64,000 bases of DNA from Datnioides undecimradiatus. Lineage: Eukaryota; Chordata; Actinopteri; Lobotiformes; Datnioididae. The DNA lies in NCBI GenBank assembly GCA_008933995.1, contig WARS01000044.1, forward strand, positions 2,190,866-2,254,865, given 5' to 3'. The position numbers and the translations under genes were made by a program. This document shows positions 22,254 through 33,000 of the stretch, one piece after another (position 1 is the stretch's first letter; each line of letters starts with the position of its first letter). The notes beneath the pieces are model-generated. The model worked only from the letters and a program-made list of their open reading frames with translations. It did not search any database and was not told where the DNA came from.

Positions 22254-25217
22254 TCAGTGTCTCATGTTGACCCAGCTGAGTGTGTAGGAGCTGTGAGCAT
22301 TTGCTAAAGTCTGTTTTAGGATATTGTGACCCTCCCCTGCAGAGCTGTGGACAAGCTTGAGTCCAGAAGATTGAAGACCCATTAGGACACTAAACCAATA
22401 GCGCAGCACTTCCTCATCCGTTCCGCCCACCTCAAACCCTGCCCATTGTAGGTGCACCACAGCAACCAGATGATGAACACTTTGCAGAGATCCCGACTCA
22501 ATCCAGTTTTGGAAAACTCGCCACTCAGCGCTGAGCAGATCAGCGTATAAGAAGTGAACCTGAAGAAATTAGAGAAAATACAGATCAGAACGGGTCGATT
22601 CAACATTGTCCTGTATGACTGCAAAACAATTATCACATATTTACAACAATAAGATAACAATAAGTCCTTTCCTATTTTTACAAACTCCAAATCAGAAAAA
22701 AAGATTGTTCAGTCAACTTTTTATATTCTTCATATTGTGCACCCTTACTGCTCTCCGTAGCATACCTGTTGCTTTGCAATTACATACTTTTTCAGTATAA
22801 CCAAACATTTGAAAATTGAAACAAAACTATTCATTCATGGATATTATAGATTCCTTATGCCAATACATACTTAATCTGTAGGTACATAGTTCCCTCTTGT
22901 GGCTGCAGGATGTAACTGGGCCAGTGTGTGATTCACTCACTTAAATTGTTGCCATGGCAGCCAGGGATGGCGCAGAGCCCTGTTGCTATGGGAACCTACA
23001 AGTAAGGGAGCTTTCTGGGTATGGTGGGTCGAAAAGACTCTAAGGTATGTTTGTTTGGCACTGTTTCTCCAAATGTGTGTGTGTGTGTGTGTGTGTATGT
23101 GTGTGTTTGCACGCATTTGTGTGCTTGTGTATGCTGCATGTGTGTGTCTTACTGTGTGATGTCCCAGAGCTGCCATGATGTCTGCCAGTGTTTGAGAAAC
23201 ACTACCCAGGTTGCCTCTAGTCTTGTGCTTGCGCTTCTTTGGAGCTCGCCACTCCAGCCACATCTTGTGATGGCTGACCACGCCTCCATCACCATAGTTA
23301 CTAGCCAAACTGTTGCCAAGGTGACCACCAGATGCATTGGAATTGCTGGGATCAAAAGTATGGACTTCACATCCCAGCAGCGACACAATCTTTATAAACT
23401 CTGAATCTCGCCCATCCATACTAGAGAGAAAAAGGCAAACAGAAAAGGCAGGGAAAACAGACGTGGTTTGAAGATTATTGCATGCATGATTAAATATGCA
23501 TGGCATTGTTTATTCCAACTCTGCAAGAGATATGAATACATAAGCACCACAGACACATGCACATAGTAAACAGACATATGGACACACCTAAAAGAGTATG
23601 CGACACACGGTCTATCTACAGCTGGAAGGAGCCAGTCCTCAGCACATAGCAGCCAGTGGGGTGAATCTGCAGGGGGCTGTGATGCCTGAGCCAGACCTGG
23701 AGACAAAATCCTGGAGCAGTTTAGCTGCAGATGGACAGGAGAGGAAAGGAGACATAAGATGAGACAGGTTGAATGAGTTCTGAGAACAGTCTTGGCATAG
23801 AACTAAGAAGATAAGAGGTTGAAGAAGAAGTTGTGTGAAAGTTGGTCTTGAGAAAAGTGTGAGAACATTTAAAGTACATTTAAGTGAAGCAAATTATATC
23901 CTTGTCAAACTCACCATATACGCTTCAGCTGAGGGTAATCATTTTACTTGAGTAACTTTCAGAGTTATGATCAGAACAACATCCACACAAAATGTCTAAA
24001 CGTGCAATAAACTTCATCATTTTCCCTCCCAGTTCCCCAGCACTTGGTCTTACGCAAGTCTTAACTCTTGTATGGGAGTTTCCAGTCTGGAACAAAAAGT
24101 TCTCACCAGCTCCAGATTTTGCAGAATTCTGCTGCCAGGATACTGACAGCGCCTGACTGATCAAATTATTGCTGTGTTAACCCCCCACACTGGAAGTCTG
24201 CAGTTGTAAAAGTGAAGTAGCTGAAAAAAAGTTTTTATTGATTATTCTTCAAGCTTGGCATAATCTAACTCCTGGCTACAGTTTCTGAAAGTCCCTTCTG
24301 TGCAGGAGTGTAGCTGGAGATCTTCAGCGAGGACCCAAAATATTAGACTGGTGGTTCCCAACCTAAGGGCCCCTAAACCCCTAAAACCCCTTTCTTAATG
24401 TGATTGCTAAGGCAGAAGAGAAGACAAGAAAACATTTTTGCAACTATTTGAATTCTGGATACTTTTTAACTCTTCCAATATATCAAAACTGGGAATGAAT
24501 TAAGTTGAAAACAGTATATTTTTGTGGAAATTTTTCTTAGGTCACTGTGACGTGCACCATGTGAGGAGGGGTCATAAACTGTTACTATACAGTGGCTATA
24601 CAGTATATATAATATGGCTTTGATTCATGACCATGGAGTTTTCATTGTTTATCCTGTAATTTCTCACTGTTTATCTGTATTATTGTAAACATTTTACACA
24701 GGTAAAATGGGCCACAATAATTACAAATTGTCCAGACTGTGTCAGGTAATGTTCATACAATTCTCACACTTCTCACTTCTCACACTTTTGAGATTTGATG
24801 AGATTTTCTTTTTTATTTGTTGTTGTCACTTTGATACATGACAGCTCTATGAAGGTAAGATGATTTTTTTGACTGAACTTCTGTAGGTGATGTTCTGTGC
24901 AGCCTACCTGTGGCTTGATAATATACATGATGATACGACTGAGTTCTGCTGTGAAGGACGGCTTGTCTGCTGCCCACGGCTGCACCTCCAATGTTCTTGG
25001 TCCCATCTGGGAAGAGCCACACATGCATATCAATATATTGATACTGCAGTGCAAGGAATACCAACAAATTCATGGGAATTTGCACAGGGTTTGAATAATG
25101 CATAGAAATGACAGTAATGTGTGGGAGTGCACACCCCCCTGCCCCAGGTATGTGTGATGAGGAGGCAGGTCAAAGGCTCTGACCTCAGTCCTGATTTGCT
25201 GGAGGCACTGTAACTTA

Positions 25218-25276
<59 letters not shown>

Positions 25277-26267
25277 TGCCCCCCCACCCCCACCCAACTC
25301 ATACTGAACTCTGTGGTCACCATGGCAACCTCAGTGGGGAGGGGGGGAGGGGGCTGATGATTCACTAGAATGAGTCAGAGAGTTTAGCCTTGGGCAGAAA
25401 AAGAGACAGTGAGAGAAAAAGAGAATGAAAGAGCAACAGAGTGAGGAGTGAGGGGAAAGAGGTTGACAAACACAGGTGAAGGTTGAAACTCTATATGCAA
25501 CTGAAGGGCAAAGAGAAAAAGAGAGAACAGCTGTCACCTCTCTCTGATCTGGGGTCAGCACTGTGCTTACCCCCTGCCCTCACCTGTTCCATCATGTAAT
25601 AATTCAAAGAGCTGCGCACAAACTAGGCCAGCATAATGAATGAACTGAATGAGGAAGCATAGTATGTTAACAAAACTGAGCATGTACAGTATACTATAAG
25701 GCATTATCCCTGCATACGTCCACTTCTTCATAGTCAGTACATTTTAAATTAAGTTTAATTTATGTTTATTGCATAAAATTAAGGGGATCTGTGTGAATAG
25801 GTGATGATTTTTCACCTGGTGGTCAATAGTGTTAAAATGTGTCTTTTTTTCTACAGTCTAAAACTTTTGTGTAGTTCAATAAAGAGACAATCTGTCTGTA
25901 AATGTAAAAACAATTCGAAACAATTAAACTTAACCTTTCGCGTTGCTCCCTTTACCTGCCGTGAGTGCATCTCGTTCTCATCCTCATACGCTCGTGCCCC
26001 CTCCCTCATTTCCCCATCTTCCACCTCCACCTCCTCCAGACGGGACGGGGATCCCCGTTGGCGCGAGTTCCTCTCCGGTTCGATGCTAATAACGGAAAAA
26101 GCCACCGCACCCTCCTTCTCCTCCACCCCCACCCTTGTGGCTCGAGGTAACCGTGGCCCGACGACGAGGAGCTGGAGCGCGAGGAGAAACGGCGGAACTA
26201 GAAGAAGAAGTATTCCCGAGCGGAGGGGGTGACCACCACAGCCCCACCATAGCACACAGGTCCGCAT
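22254..26267 (-). CDS. Methyltransferase-like protein 24 family member, 5 exons
   Basis: Coding exons in transcript order: 26267-25956, 25006-24908, 23724-23588, 23420-23153 and 22559-22254. All are GT-AG with agreeing phases, giving 373 residues (human METTL24 is about 366). Residues about 16-38 (GILLLLVPPFLLALQLLVV) form an N-terminal membrane anchor or signal segment. The C-terminal half carries the Methyltransf_22-type fold: HWLLCAEDWLLP, then CVAYSFSMDGRDSEF and LGCEVHTFDPS (the loop and acidic residue where S-adenosylmethionine would bind), then VHFLYADLLSAEWRVF, VVHLQWAGFEV, YWFSVLMGLQ and YTLSWVN. The substrate of this family is unknown to me. It lies between wasf2 and ahdc1, where human 1p36 has no METTL24 gene. 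The human METTL24 gene sits in 6q21 beside WASF1, so this is probably its ohnologue. I leave the symbol empty because orthology to METTL24 itself is unproved. Confidence 0.85.
24100..24300 (+). repeat. LINE reverse-transcriptase 3' relic
   Basis: The plus strand contains CAGAATTCTGCTGCCAGGAT at about 24120-24139, followed by CACACTGGAAGTCTGCAG, TTTTTATTGATTATTC and CTAACTCCTGGCTACAG. I recognise this order from the end of L2/CR1-clade fish LINE open reading frames (encoding QNSAARIL... and later words). Stops and gaps show decay. It sits in an intron of the METTL24-like gene, in antisense orientation to it. Confidence 0.5.
24345..24600 (+). repeat. Probable non-autonomous DNA transposon relic
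   Basis: The stretch opens with GTGGTTCCCAACCTAAGGGC, a start I associate with old hAT-like dispersed repeats, and runs on as AT-rich non-coding sequence to about 24600. No matching far end or duplication could be found by eye. Confidence 0.3.
25219..25269. repeat. (AC)n microsatellite
   Basis: About 25 uninterrupted AC units within intron 1 of the METTL24-like gene. The same intron has short G/C-rich homopolymers just right of it. Confidence 0.9.
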
Positions 26268-26500
26268 ACCTCCTCCGTGGCGGCACCGGGGAACATCTCC
26301 GGCTCTGTGCCCAGTGATTCAACTTTTTCTGGAGGGCAGTGAGGAAAGTCCCAGCTGAGAACAGCCCTCCTCCTCTTCCCTCCCCGACCTCCTTCTTCTT
26401 CTTCTCCTTGCCCCCAGGGGAAAGTTTTGATGACGAAGCGCATTCTTTGGTCAACGGTGGCCTTAATGGCACAGCAACTGCCTTTTTATTTAGCCCCAAA
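26268..26500 (-). promoter_or_regulatory. Promoter and 5' UTR of the METTL24-like gene
   Basis: On the minus strand a TATA-like word (CTAAATAAAAAGG, 26493-26481) lies about 215 bp before the ATG at 26267. Transcription would start near 26455. The intervening 5' UTR is purine-rich and CpG-containing. This rests on the motif and position alone. Confidence 0.35.
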
Positions 26501-28100
26501 GTGCCTCATACAGTTTACAGTTAACCTAAAAGTCCACATTATTTACTGAGGAAACAGGCCACAAACTCATACGAAGCCAAACAAAGTGGAAAACATCGCC
26601 AAGCCATGCTAATGTCAAGAAAATACAGCTAACGGTTGAAGCTAAAGGCTCTGGATTGCTAATTTTACCAAGGCTTAGTGATTACTAAAGTTGTTGCTAA
26701 GCAACAAACGGGAAGCTCTCAACAGCATGAGCGGTGTCACTATCACTAATATTTATTATTTCAACATTAATTTGTAATATTTTAATTATTATGAGGCAGT
26801 TATATTAACTTTAGCTACCTTATCAGAGATTGAAAAACTGAGTCACTAATTATGGCCTGTTACTTAATACTTTTACTCGAGTAGCCAACTGTACTTTAAG
26901 TTATTTGGACACAAAAGTTATCTGGGAGATTCACATTCTACATATGAAACCTAAGTTTATAAAATATGACTCTTATAATCTGGAATCATTCAGTGTATAA
27001 AGTTGTTAAATTGAGCTCCTTCTTAATAAGCTACATTAAAATGCTTACTTATGCTGTAATGGGTCAGTAACCAAACAATGTGGTTTGGTCTGGCTGCATA
27101 ATTAATACTTTTACTACAGGCGGCTACATTTTGATAACAGAACATACTTTTACTTTATGCTTTTTTTGGCTGCAGTATTCTTACATTGTAGTTTGTACTT
27201 TTATATACTTCACTAACTAAAAATGAGAAACTATTTCAACAGATCAGCGTTGTTAAACTTGCTGAGGGTATGAGGTTTAGCTGACTATAGTTTTGCATGT
27301 ATTCAGCACAGAAACTATTCATTTGTAATTAAATAAAATGTTGGTGTTTTGCATTAATACAGTACAAAAGAAAAGTCTGAAATATGGCTGTTGCTTCGAA
27401 CCCTCTTCCTTCCTGTCTGTCATGTAGTGTTGTTGACAGTCCTTGTCCCCTTCCACCATACAGTGGAATGTCACAGCAAACACATTTCCTCCGGCCATGT
27501 CTGAGTCTATTTAGTCAGCCTGTTGACAAACTGTACACAATATGCAGCCAGTAAACTCCCCCCATCTGCTTTCGTTTTCTCGCACTCTCTCGGTCTGCCT
27601 GGCACGCACACGCATACACACAAGCTGCAGATGTACAATATTTGCTCTATTATAGCAAGTTTCTCCGTGAGGACTTGAAATGAGCACGAGGTCCCTTCCT
27701 GTCAGCTCTCTGGTACCACCAGCCTCCATGCTGTGCCTTAATACATTTCCTTATTTGGAAGAGGAATTTTGAAACCCTACATCTTTGTACATTTTGTTTC
27801 AGTGGCTTTAAAACCTCTCCGACACTCTTTTCTGATTTCCTCAGTCTGGTTTCTTTCTTTCCCCTCCAACACATCCTCCCCTCCCCACCATCCATTCCTC
27901 TCCTCCCCTCCCTTTCACTCCCTGTCGAATTGTGTCCTTGACTGAACTCTCTCGCTCACAGTCCCAGACAGCCTGGGCAAAGCCCAATACTCACGGAGGC
28001 TCTAAAACACACACGCAAACATGCTCACACCTCCCATAAACCCTTAAAGAAGCAGTATGCTATAGACAAGATTACCAATGGCAAGAACAGAATGTGTATT
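26500..28100. other. Intergenic region between the METTL24-like gene and ahdc1
   Basis: The DNA is AT-rich and without long frames or recognisable exons. The METTL24-like promoter is at its left edge, and the ahdc1 3' end, transcribed toward it, is at its right edge. I see nothing else that I can support. Confidence 0.5.
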
Positions 28101-29110
28101 TAAATATTTTGCACCTCAGATACATACATGATATGTAACAGACAGATATACATTTTTTTCATCACAAAAACCACCAAACAACACAAGACCACAGAAAAAA
28201 GAAGGGAGAGAGTGAAAGAAAGAATGAGGCCCCGCCAAGATTTTGGTGTCTGGGGAGCTTCACTCCTTTTGACCCCACAGGCACGCACACACGCTCACAC
28301 ACACATAAATGCACACATACACACAAGTACATGCATTACTGCAGTCACGCAAACACACCCTCCTCTGTCTCACACACAAAAAACAAGAGTCTCTTTGGGG
28401 CCGTTGTGTGATTTCAATGTCTCTTTCCCTTGTAGTTAAAACAGCAAAACACAGGATGTTGGGTCTCCATGCTGCAGTCCTCTCTCCCCCCCCAGAGCAG
28501 AGAAACCATGGCAGAACGCTGAGGAGGGCATGTTGATGACGAACCTTAAGAGTGAAGAAGGGGCCCCTGGCTTGGAGCTGGAGTCGTATGTACAGATGCT
28601 GGTATTTCAAGAGCAGAAACTGGTTTAGTCCACTTTTCTCTTATGGTACACAATACAAGGAGTGCACAGAGCAGGACATTTGCTAGGCTCATGGTATTCA
28701 AAAAGTTGATTTGGGCTCAGATGCGGTTCAGGTTAGGGCACAAGACAAAAATGCAGGTTTAGTGTAGGTCGAGTACAGACCACGGTTGCTGGTTTAGCAG
28801 AGGAGGGGAGGTTGAGAGAGAACAGAGGAACGACACAGAGAGAGAGAGAGCAGTGTGATTCTTGCTTGTCCATATTGCAGATGTACAGAACGGGACCAGA
28901 TAGATTTGGTGAAATACAAACATCTGGGAAACAGTCCTCTGTGTATCACAGCAGGACTGAAAAGGGGTGAGAGAGGGTTGTCTCTGTCCATCAGCGTCTG
29001 GTATTCATCTGTCAGCTCACCTCGGCCATTCCGTCATTCCAGCATAGAGTGTGAGTGTATACATGTATGATTTTATGTGTTCATGTGTAGGTAGTGACTT
29101 AATCTGCACA

Positions 29111-29144
<34 letters not shown>

Positions 29145-29353
29145 TGCTTGTGTGTGTGCATGGGTGTGCGTGCATGCTTGGGCGTTTAAGTTGCGGTTGA
29201 TCTTGATTGTCAGTGCTGGAGAATTAAAGCTTTACTGTCCAAAGCTGGCAGCTAAATTCTCACCCTTCATTTCACAGTCTCTCACAAAGAAGTCTCCTTA
29301 CCAAAAAAGAAAAAAAATGTTTGCAAATCTGTAAAAGCTTGGGTTGAATGCAC
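28100..29353 (-). other. ahdc1: ahdc1 terminal 3' UTR exon (far end approximate)
   Basis: An acceptor with a strong pyrimidine tract (TTTTTCTTTCAG) gives an exon start at 29353. It would receive the donor at 30016/30015, only 6 nt after the ahdc1 stop codon. Human AHDC1, as I recall, also has a noncoding terminal exon after its coding exon. No clear AATAAA on the minus strand fixes the 3' end. A GT microsatellite lies within (29112-29141). Confidence 0.55.
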
Positions 29354-30021
29354 CTGAAAGAAAAACAGGGGAAGAGAGAAAAAGGTGATGAGAGATTGAG
29401 TAATATGAGGCTATGATAATTTTGACAGTGGTAAAATTAAATGCTAACTTTATTGAACTGAATTAACTAAGCCTTGACACCATTTTAACAGGTCTTTGTA
29501 AACATACTTTACTGTAATTAATGCCGTATTTCCATTGTTTGATTTGGTGCTAAAACTGGTGTGACGAGTGTGCGTACACTTCTCTCTCTATACTCTCTCT
29601 CTATACTCTGTAACTGATTTTTTTACATGTACTTTAACTTAAGACACCATAAAACATGTTTCAGTTTGCCAACGACTTCTATCATTCTCCATGATGGTAA
29701 AATTGTAGACTGACTCATCAAATAGCAGGAGAGTCGAGGGAGGGCGTCGATGGATCCATTCAATGTATAAGTGTGCTGTTGAGGACTTCAGCTAATAAAT
29801 TGTTATTTAAGCAGAACTTCCAATAACTATATCAGATTGATGGATTAAGTTTCTTTCTGGTGTCTGTTTTTCACTTGTTGTCTTATTGCTTGATGACATA
29901 TCAAGAATAGCTTTATAGATATCATTAATGAGTTACTTCAAAACAAAAGCACAGTCATCTGCTGTAAGCAAACAGTAATCTGGACATTGTTTGTATGAAG
30001 ATTTAACATACTCACCTGCTG

Positions 30022-33000
30022 TTACAGGCTGGTGACGCTGAAGCTGTCATCATTGGCTGGGTCCAGGAGTTGGCACAGCACCCCACCCCCCTGGGCTGCC
30101 TGGGAGGGGTAGCGATGGCCCATGCCCTGGTAGGACTGATGGGACAAAGAGAAGCCGCTTGTGTCCTCCTGATGGGGCGATGAGTCCAGGGAAGGTTTGG
30201 GGTATGGAGAGTGAGGCAAGGGGCCCTGGCGATGGCCTGTGCTCAAAGCATGGGGGGTCAGGTCCCGCTTGTGGGTGGGCACAGTTGAGGGAGGGCTGCA
30301 CTCCTCATAAAGCACAGGTGTTGAGTGGGAGTGGAGGCTGGGACTGGGGTTGGAGTGTGAATGAGAAGGGAGATTCGAGTTAAGGTTGGTGTGTGTGTTG
30401 TGGTGGGGCTGATTGTTGGTCTGAGGGGTTGTGTGGGAGAGGGGATTGCTCTGAAGGTGTAACGTGGGATGAGTGTTGGTGTGTGAGCTCAGGTTTGCAT
30501 GGGGCTGTGTATTATGATGTTGTGTGTCATGGGGGGTCGGGTTCATGTGCGTGTTTGTATTTTGGCTAGTGAGTGGATTTGCATGTGTATTTCCATGAGG
30601 ACTTGTGTGTGGGTTGCTGTGTGTGTGCATGGCTGTATTTGTGTGTGTGCTGTGTGAGTGTGGGCTGGGGCTGCTGCTGTGTGACGTCTGTCCATACCAG
30701 TAGGGGGAGCTGCAGTAGCTGGGAGAGTCATACTGCGTGAATTGTGGGTCTTTTGGAGGGGGGCGGTGTGAGGGACTCAGTGCAGTGCCGCAGTGAGGTG
30801 TTACCCGGGGTGAGGGAGAGCAGGAGGGGGAGAAGGTCCTGGAGGGAATGGGGTGGTAAGACTGGGGTGGAGGAGGGGTGGGCTTGGGAGGATAAGGGGG
30901 AGATGAAACACTGGGTGAGAGGGAGGAGGAGGACTCTCCAGGGTATAAGGCTGGGTATCGCTCCTCAGAGGAGGGTGTGGATGGGTGGGCAGAGTAAGGG
31001 GAGGGGTACTCACAGGGGTCCTGGAGGTAGCTGGAGGGTGGTGCAGGGTTGGGAGTGGCCAGGGGAGATAGGCTACTGCTGTCTCCACTGTAATAATCCA
31101 GCCCCTCCTGGAACAGTCCAGACCCATCTGGACCTCCACCTCCTCCTGCCCCAGATGCAGAGGCAGCCTTGCCTCTGCCTTTGGCACCTGATGGCCGCTC
31201 TCTCTGACATGGAGACAACCCACCTCTGCCTCCTCTGGACCCTCTTCCCCGTCCTCCAGCTCCTCCTCGCTTAGGTCCAGGAGTAGGTGTTGGGGAGGGA
31301 CTGGATGGGGAATCAGAGTGTAAAGCAGAACCCCCCTCTTTTTCTGATTGATGTTCAGTCCGTTTCCTGCGACCGCGGCCAGGTTTGCTGGTTCCCCCAC
31401 CCTGGAAGAGGACGTTTTGGCTCCAGTTATACGAGGGCCCTGAAGCACTCTCGTGCCAGTCCATCATCAACTTCTCCAGACTGGACAGACTTGACTGGCC
31501 CCCCTCGCCACTAACAGACACAGTCTCATTCTGTTTGTGTGAGCCACCTGTGGAGCTCGGTCCACTACCAGTGGCTGCAGAGCCAAGATGTGAAGAGTCA
31601 GAGGAGGATTCTGATAGACTTTCAGGAAAAGGTTGTCGCTTGGCCTTCTGGGGGGTGTAATTGGAAATATCCAAGATGTCTTTGGACTCACTGGAGCCAT
31701 ATTCACCATAGCCATGATACTGATGCCCAAAGCTGTCTGTTGACCAGCCTCCAAAACCTTGTCTAAAAAAAGTATAGCAACACAAATCATGAAACACACA
31801 AACAACACTTGAGCAACATGTATACACATATTTCAATTTTCACTGCTCTTAGTTTCAGTCCCACTAATCATAATAAGAACCTGAAAAGAAAATTATGAAT
31901 GCAGGTTCTAACCAACAGGTGGTTAATTTATATTATATTAAATTTATATTTTATATTAAATAATTCTCAGTTCTTTCATCCTGCTATGGTCAGACTTTTA
32001 TTGTTGGTGGGTTGTGCTTCTTGATCTTGTTGAAGAAATCATTTAATCATCTTTTCAATAAAAAACATCCAGACCAAATCAGATTTTTTTAATAAAAAGC
32101 TGTTAAGAAATTTCTCAAATTCTCTGTATTATGGTGACTGACAGTGATTTACCTGTAGCTCCACTGATTGGAGTTGTACTGTTTATAAACTTCTGGAGAG
32201 GAAGAGGAGCTGAAGGGGCTACTTTTTGCCACAGACATGTATCCTCCTCCTGGTGATGTGGGTCCTGTCGACTCCCCCCGCACCATGGAGGAATGACCTG
32301 CTGCAGGATATCCACTATAGCCTCGCTTGATTGCTGCCTGGTAGCTGGAATAACTGATTTGGCCAACAGAGGCTTTGCCACTGCTGTGTCCAGATCCATA
32401 GGCAAAGCTGCAGTCTGAGGATCTCTGTGGCACTGCAGGAGAAGAGGAGGAGTATCCAGAGGAGTAGTGGCCATAAGAGGCAGGATGGGGAGAGCTAGGA
32501 GAGTGTGAGAGAGTCAGAGGAGTGGATTTGGGATAGGTAGAAGTGGTTGGCGATGTCTGAGCCAGGCTTCCATAGCTGAATGGAGGCCTGGTGGAGGAGC
32601 AGTGTGTCTGGGCTGAACCCTCCACCCCAGAACTTGCACTCTTGCTGCTCCACTTGGGGAATGCAGGGGACCAGCTGTGACCAGTAGCTGGACTGGATGG
32701 CTCATAACCAGGGGTGGATGAAGCTTTGCGGGGGTCTGACTGTGAGGAGGAGATGTCCAACAGGTCTGACGAATCATCTGAGTCGAGGAGTGACCGGAAA
32801 TATCCAGCAAACAGGCCTTGTGAGTCCTCGCCAGCTTGCCCAACCACTCTGCTTCCTCCTTGACTGTTGTAAGCACCTCCCCTTCCAACCTCACAGGATG
32901 AAAAGCCCCCCTTTGGAGATCCACAAAGCTGATACGCACCCAAGCCTTTTTCCTTGTCCATACTCCCCTCCTCACCCCAGCTACCTGCCCCATTGGGCCA

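Noticed and set aside
25070-25365. Frames with long Cys-Val runs at CA/GT arrays (also near 44172, 37017, 5203)
   Set aside because: Translated microsatellites, not genes. The exception is ahdc1, where the tract lies inside a conserved coding exon.
26086-26499. Alternative minus-strand frame over the first METTL24-like exon
   Set aside because: It starts at TTG and ends in a stop before the donor. The frame starting at ATG 26267 reaches the donor at 25956 and has the membrane anchor.
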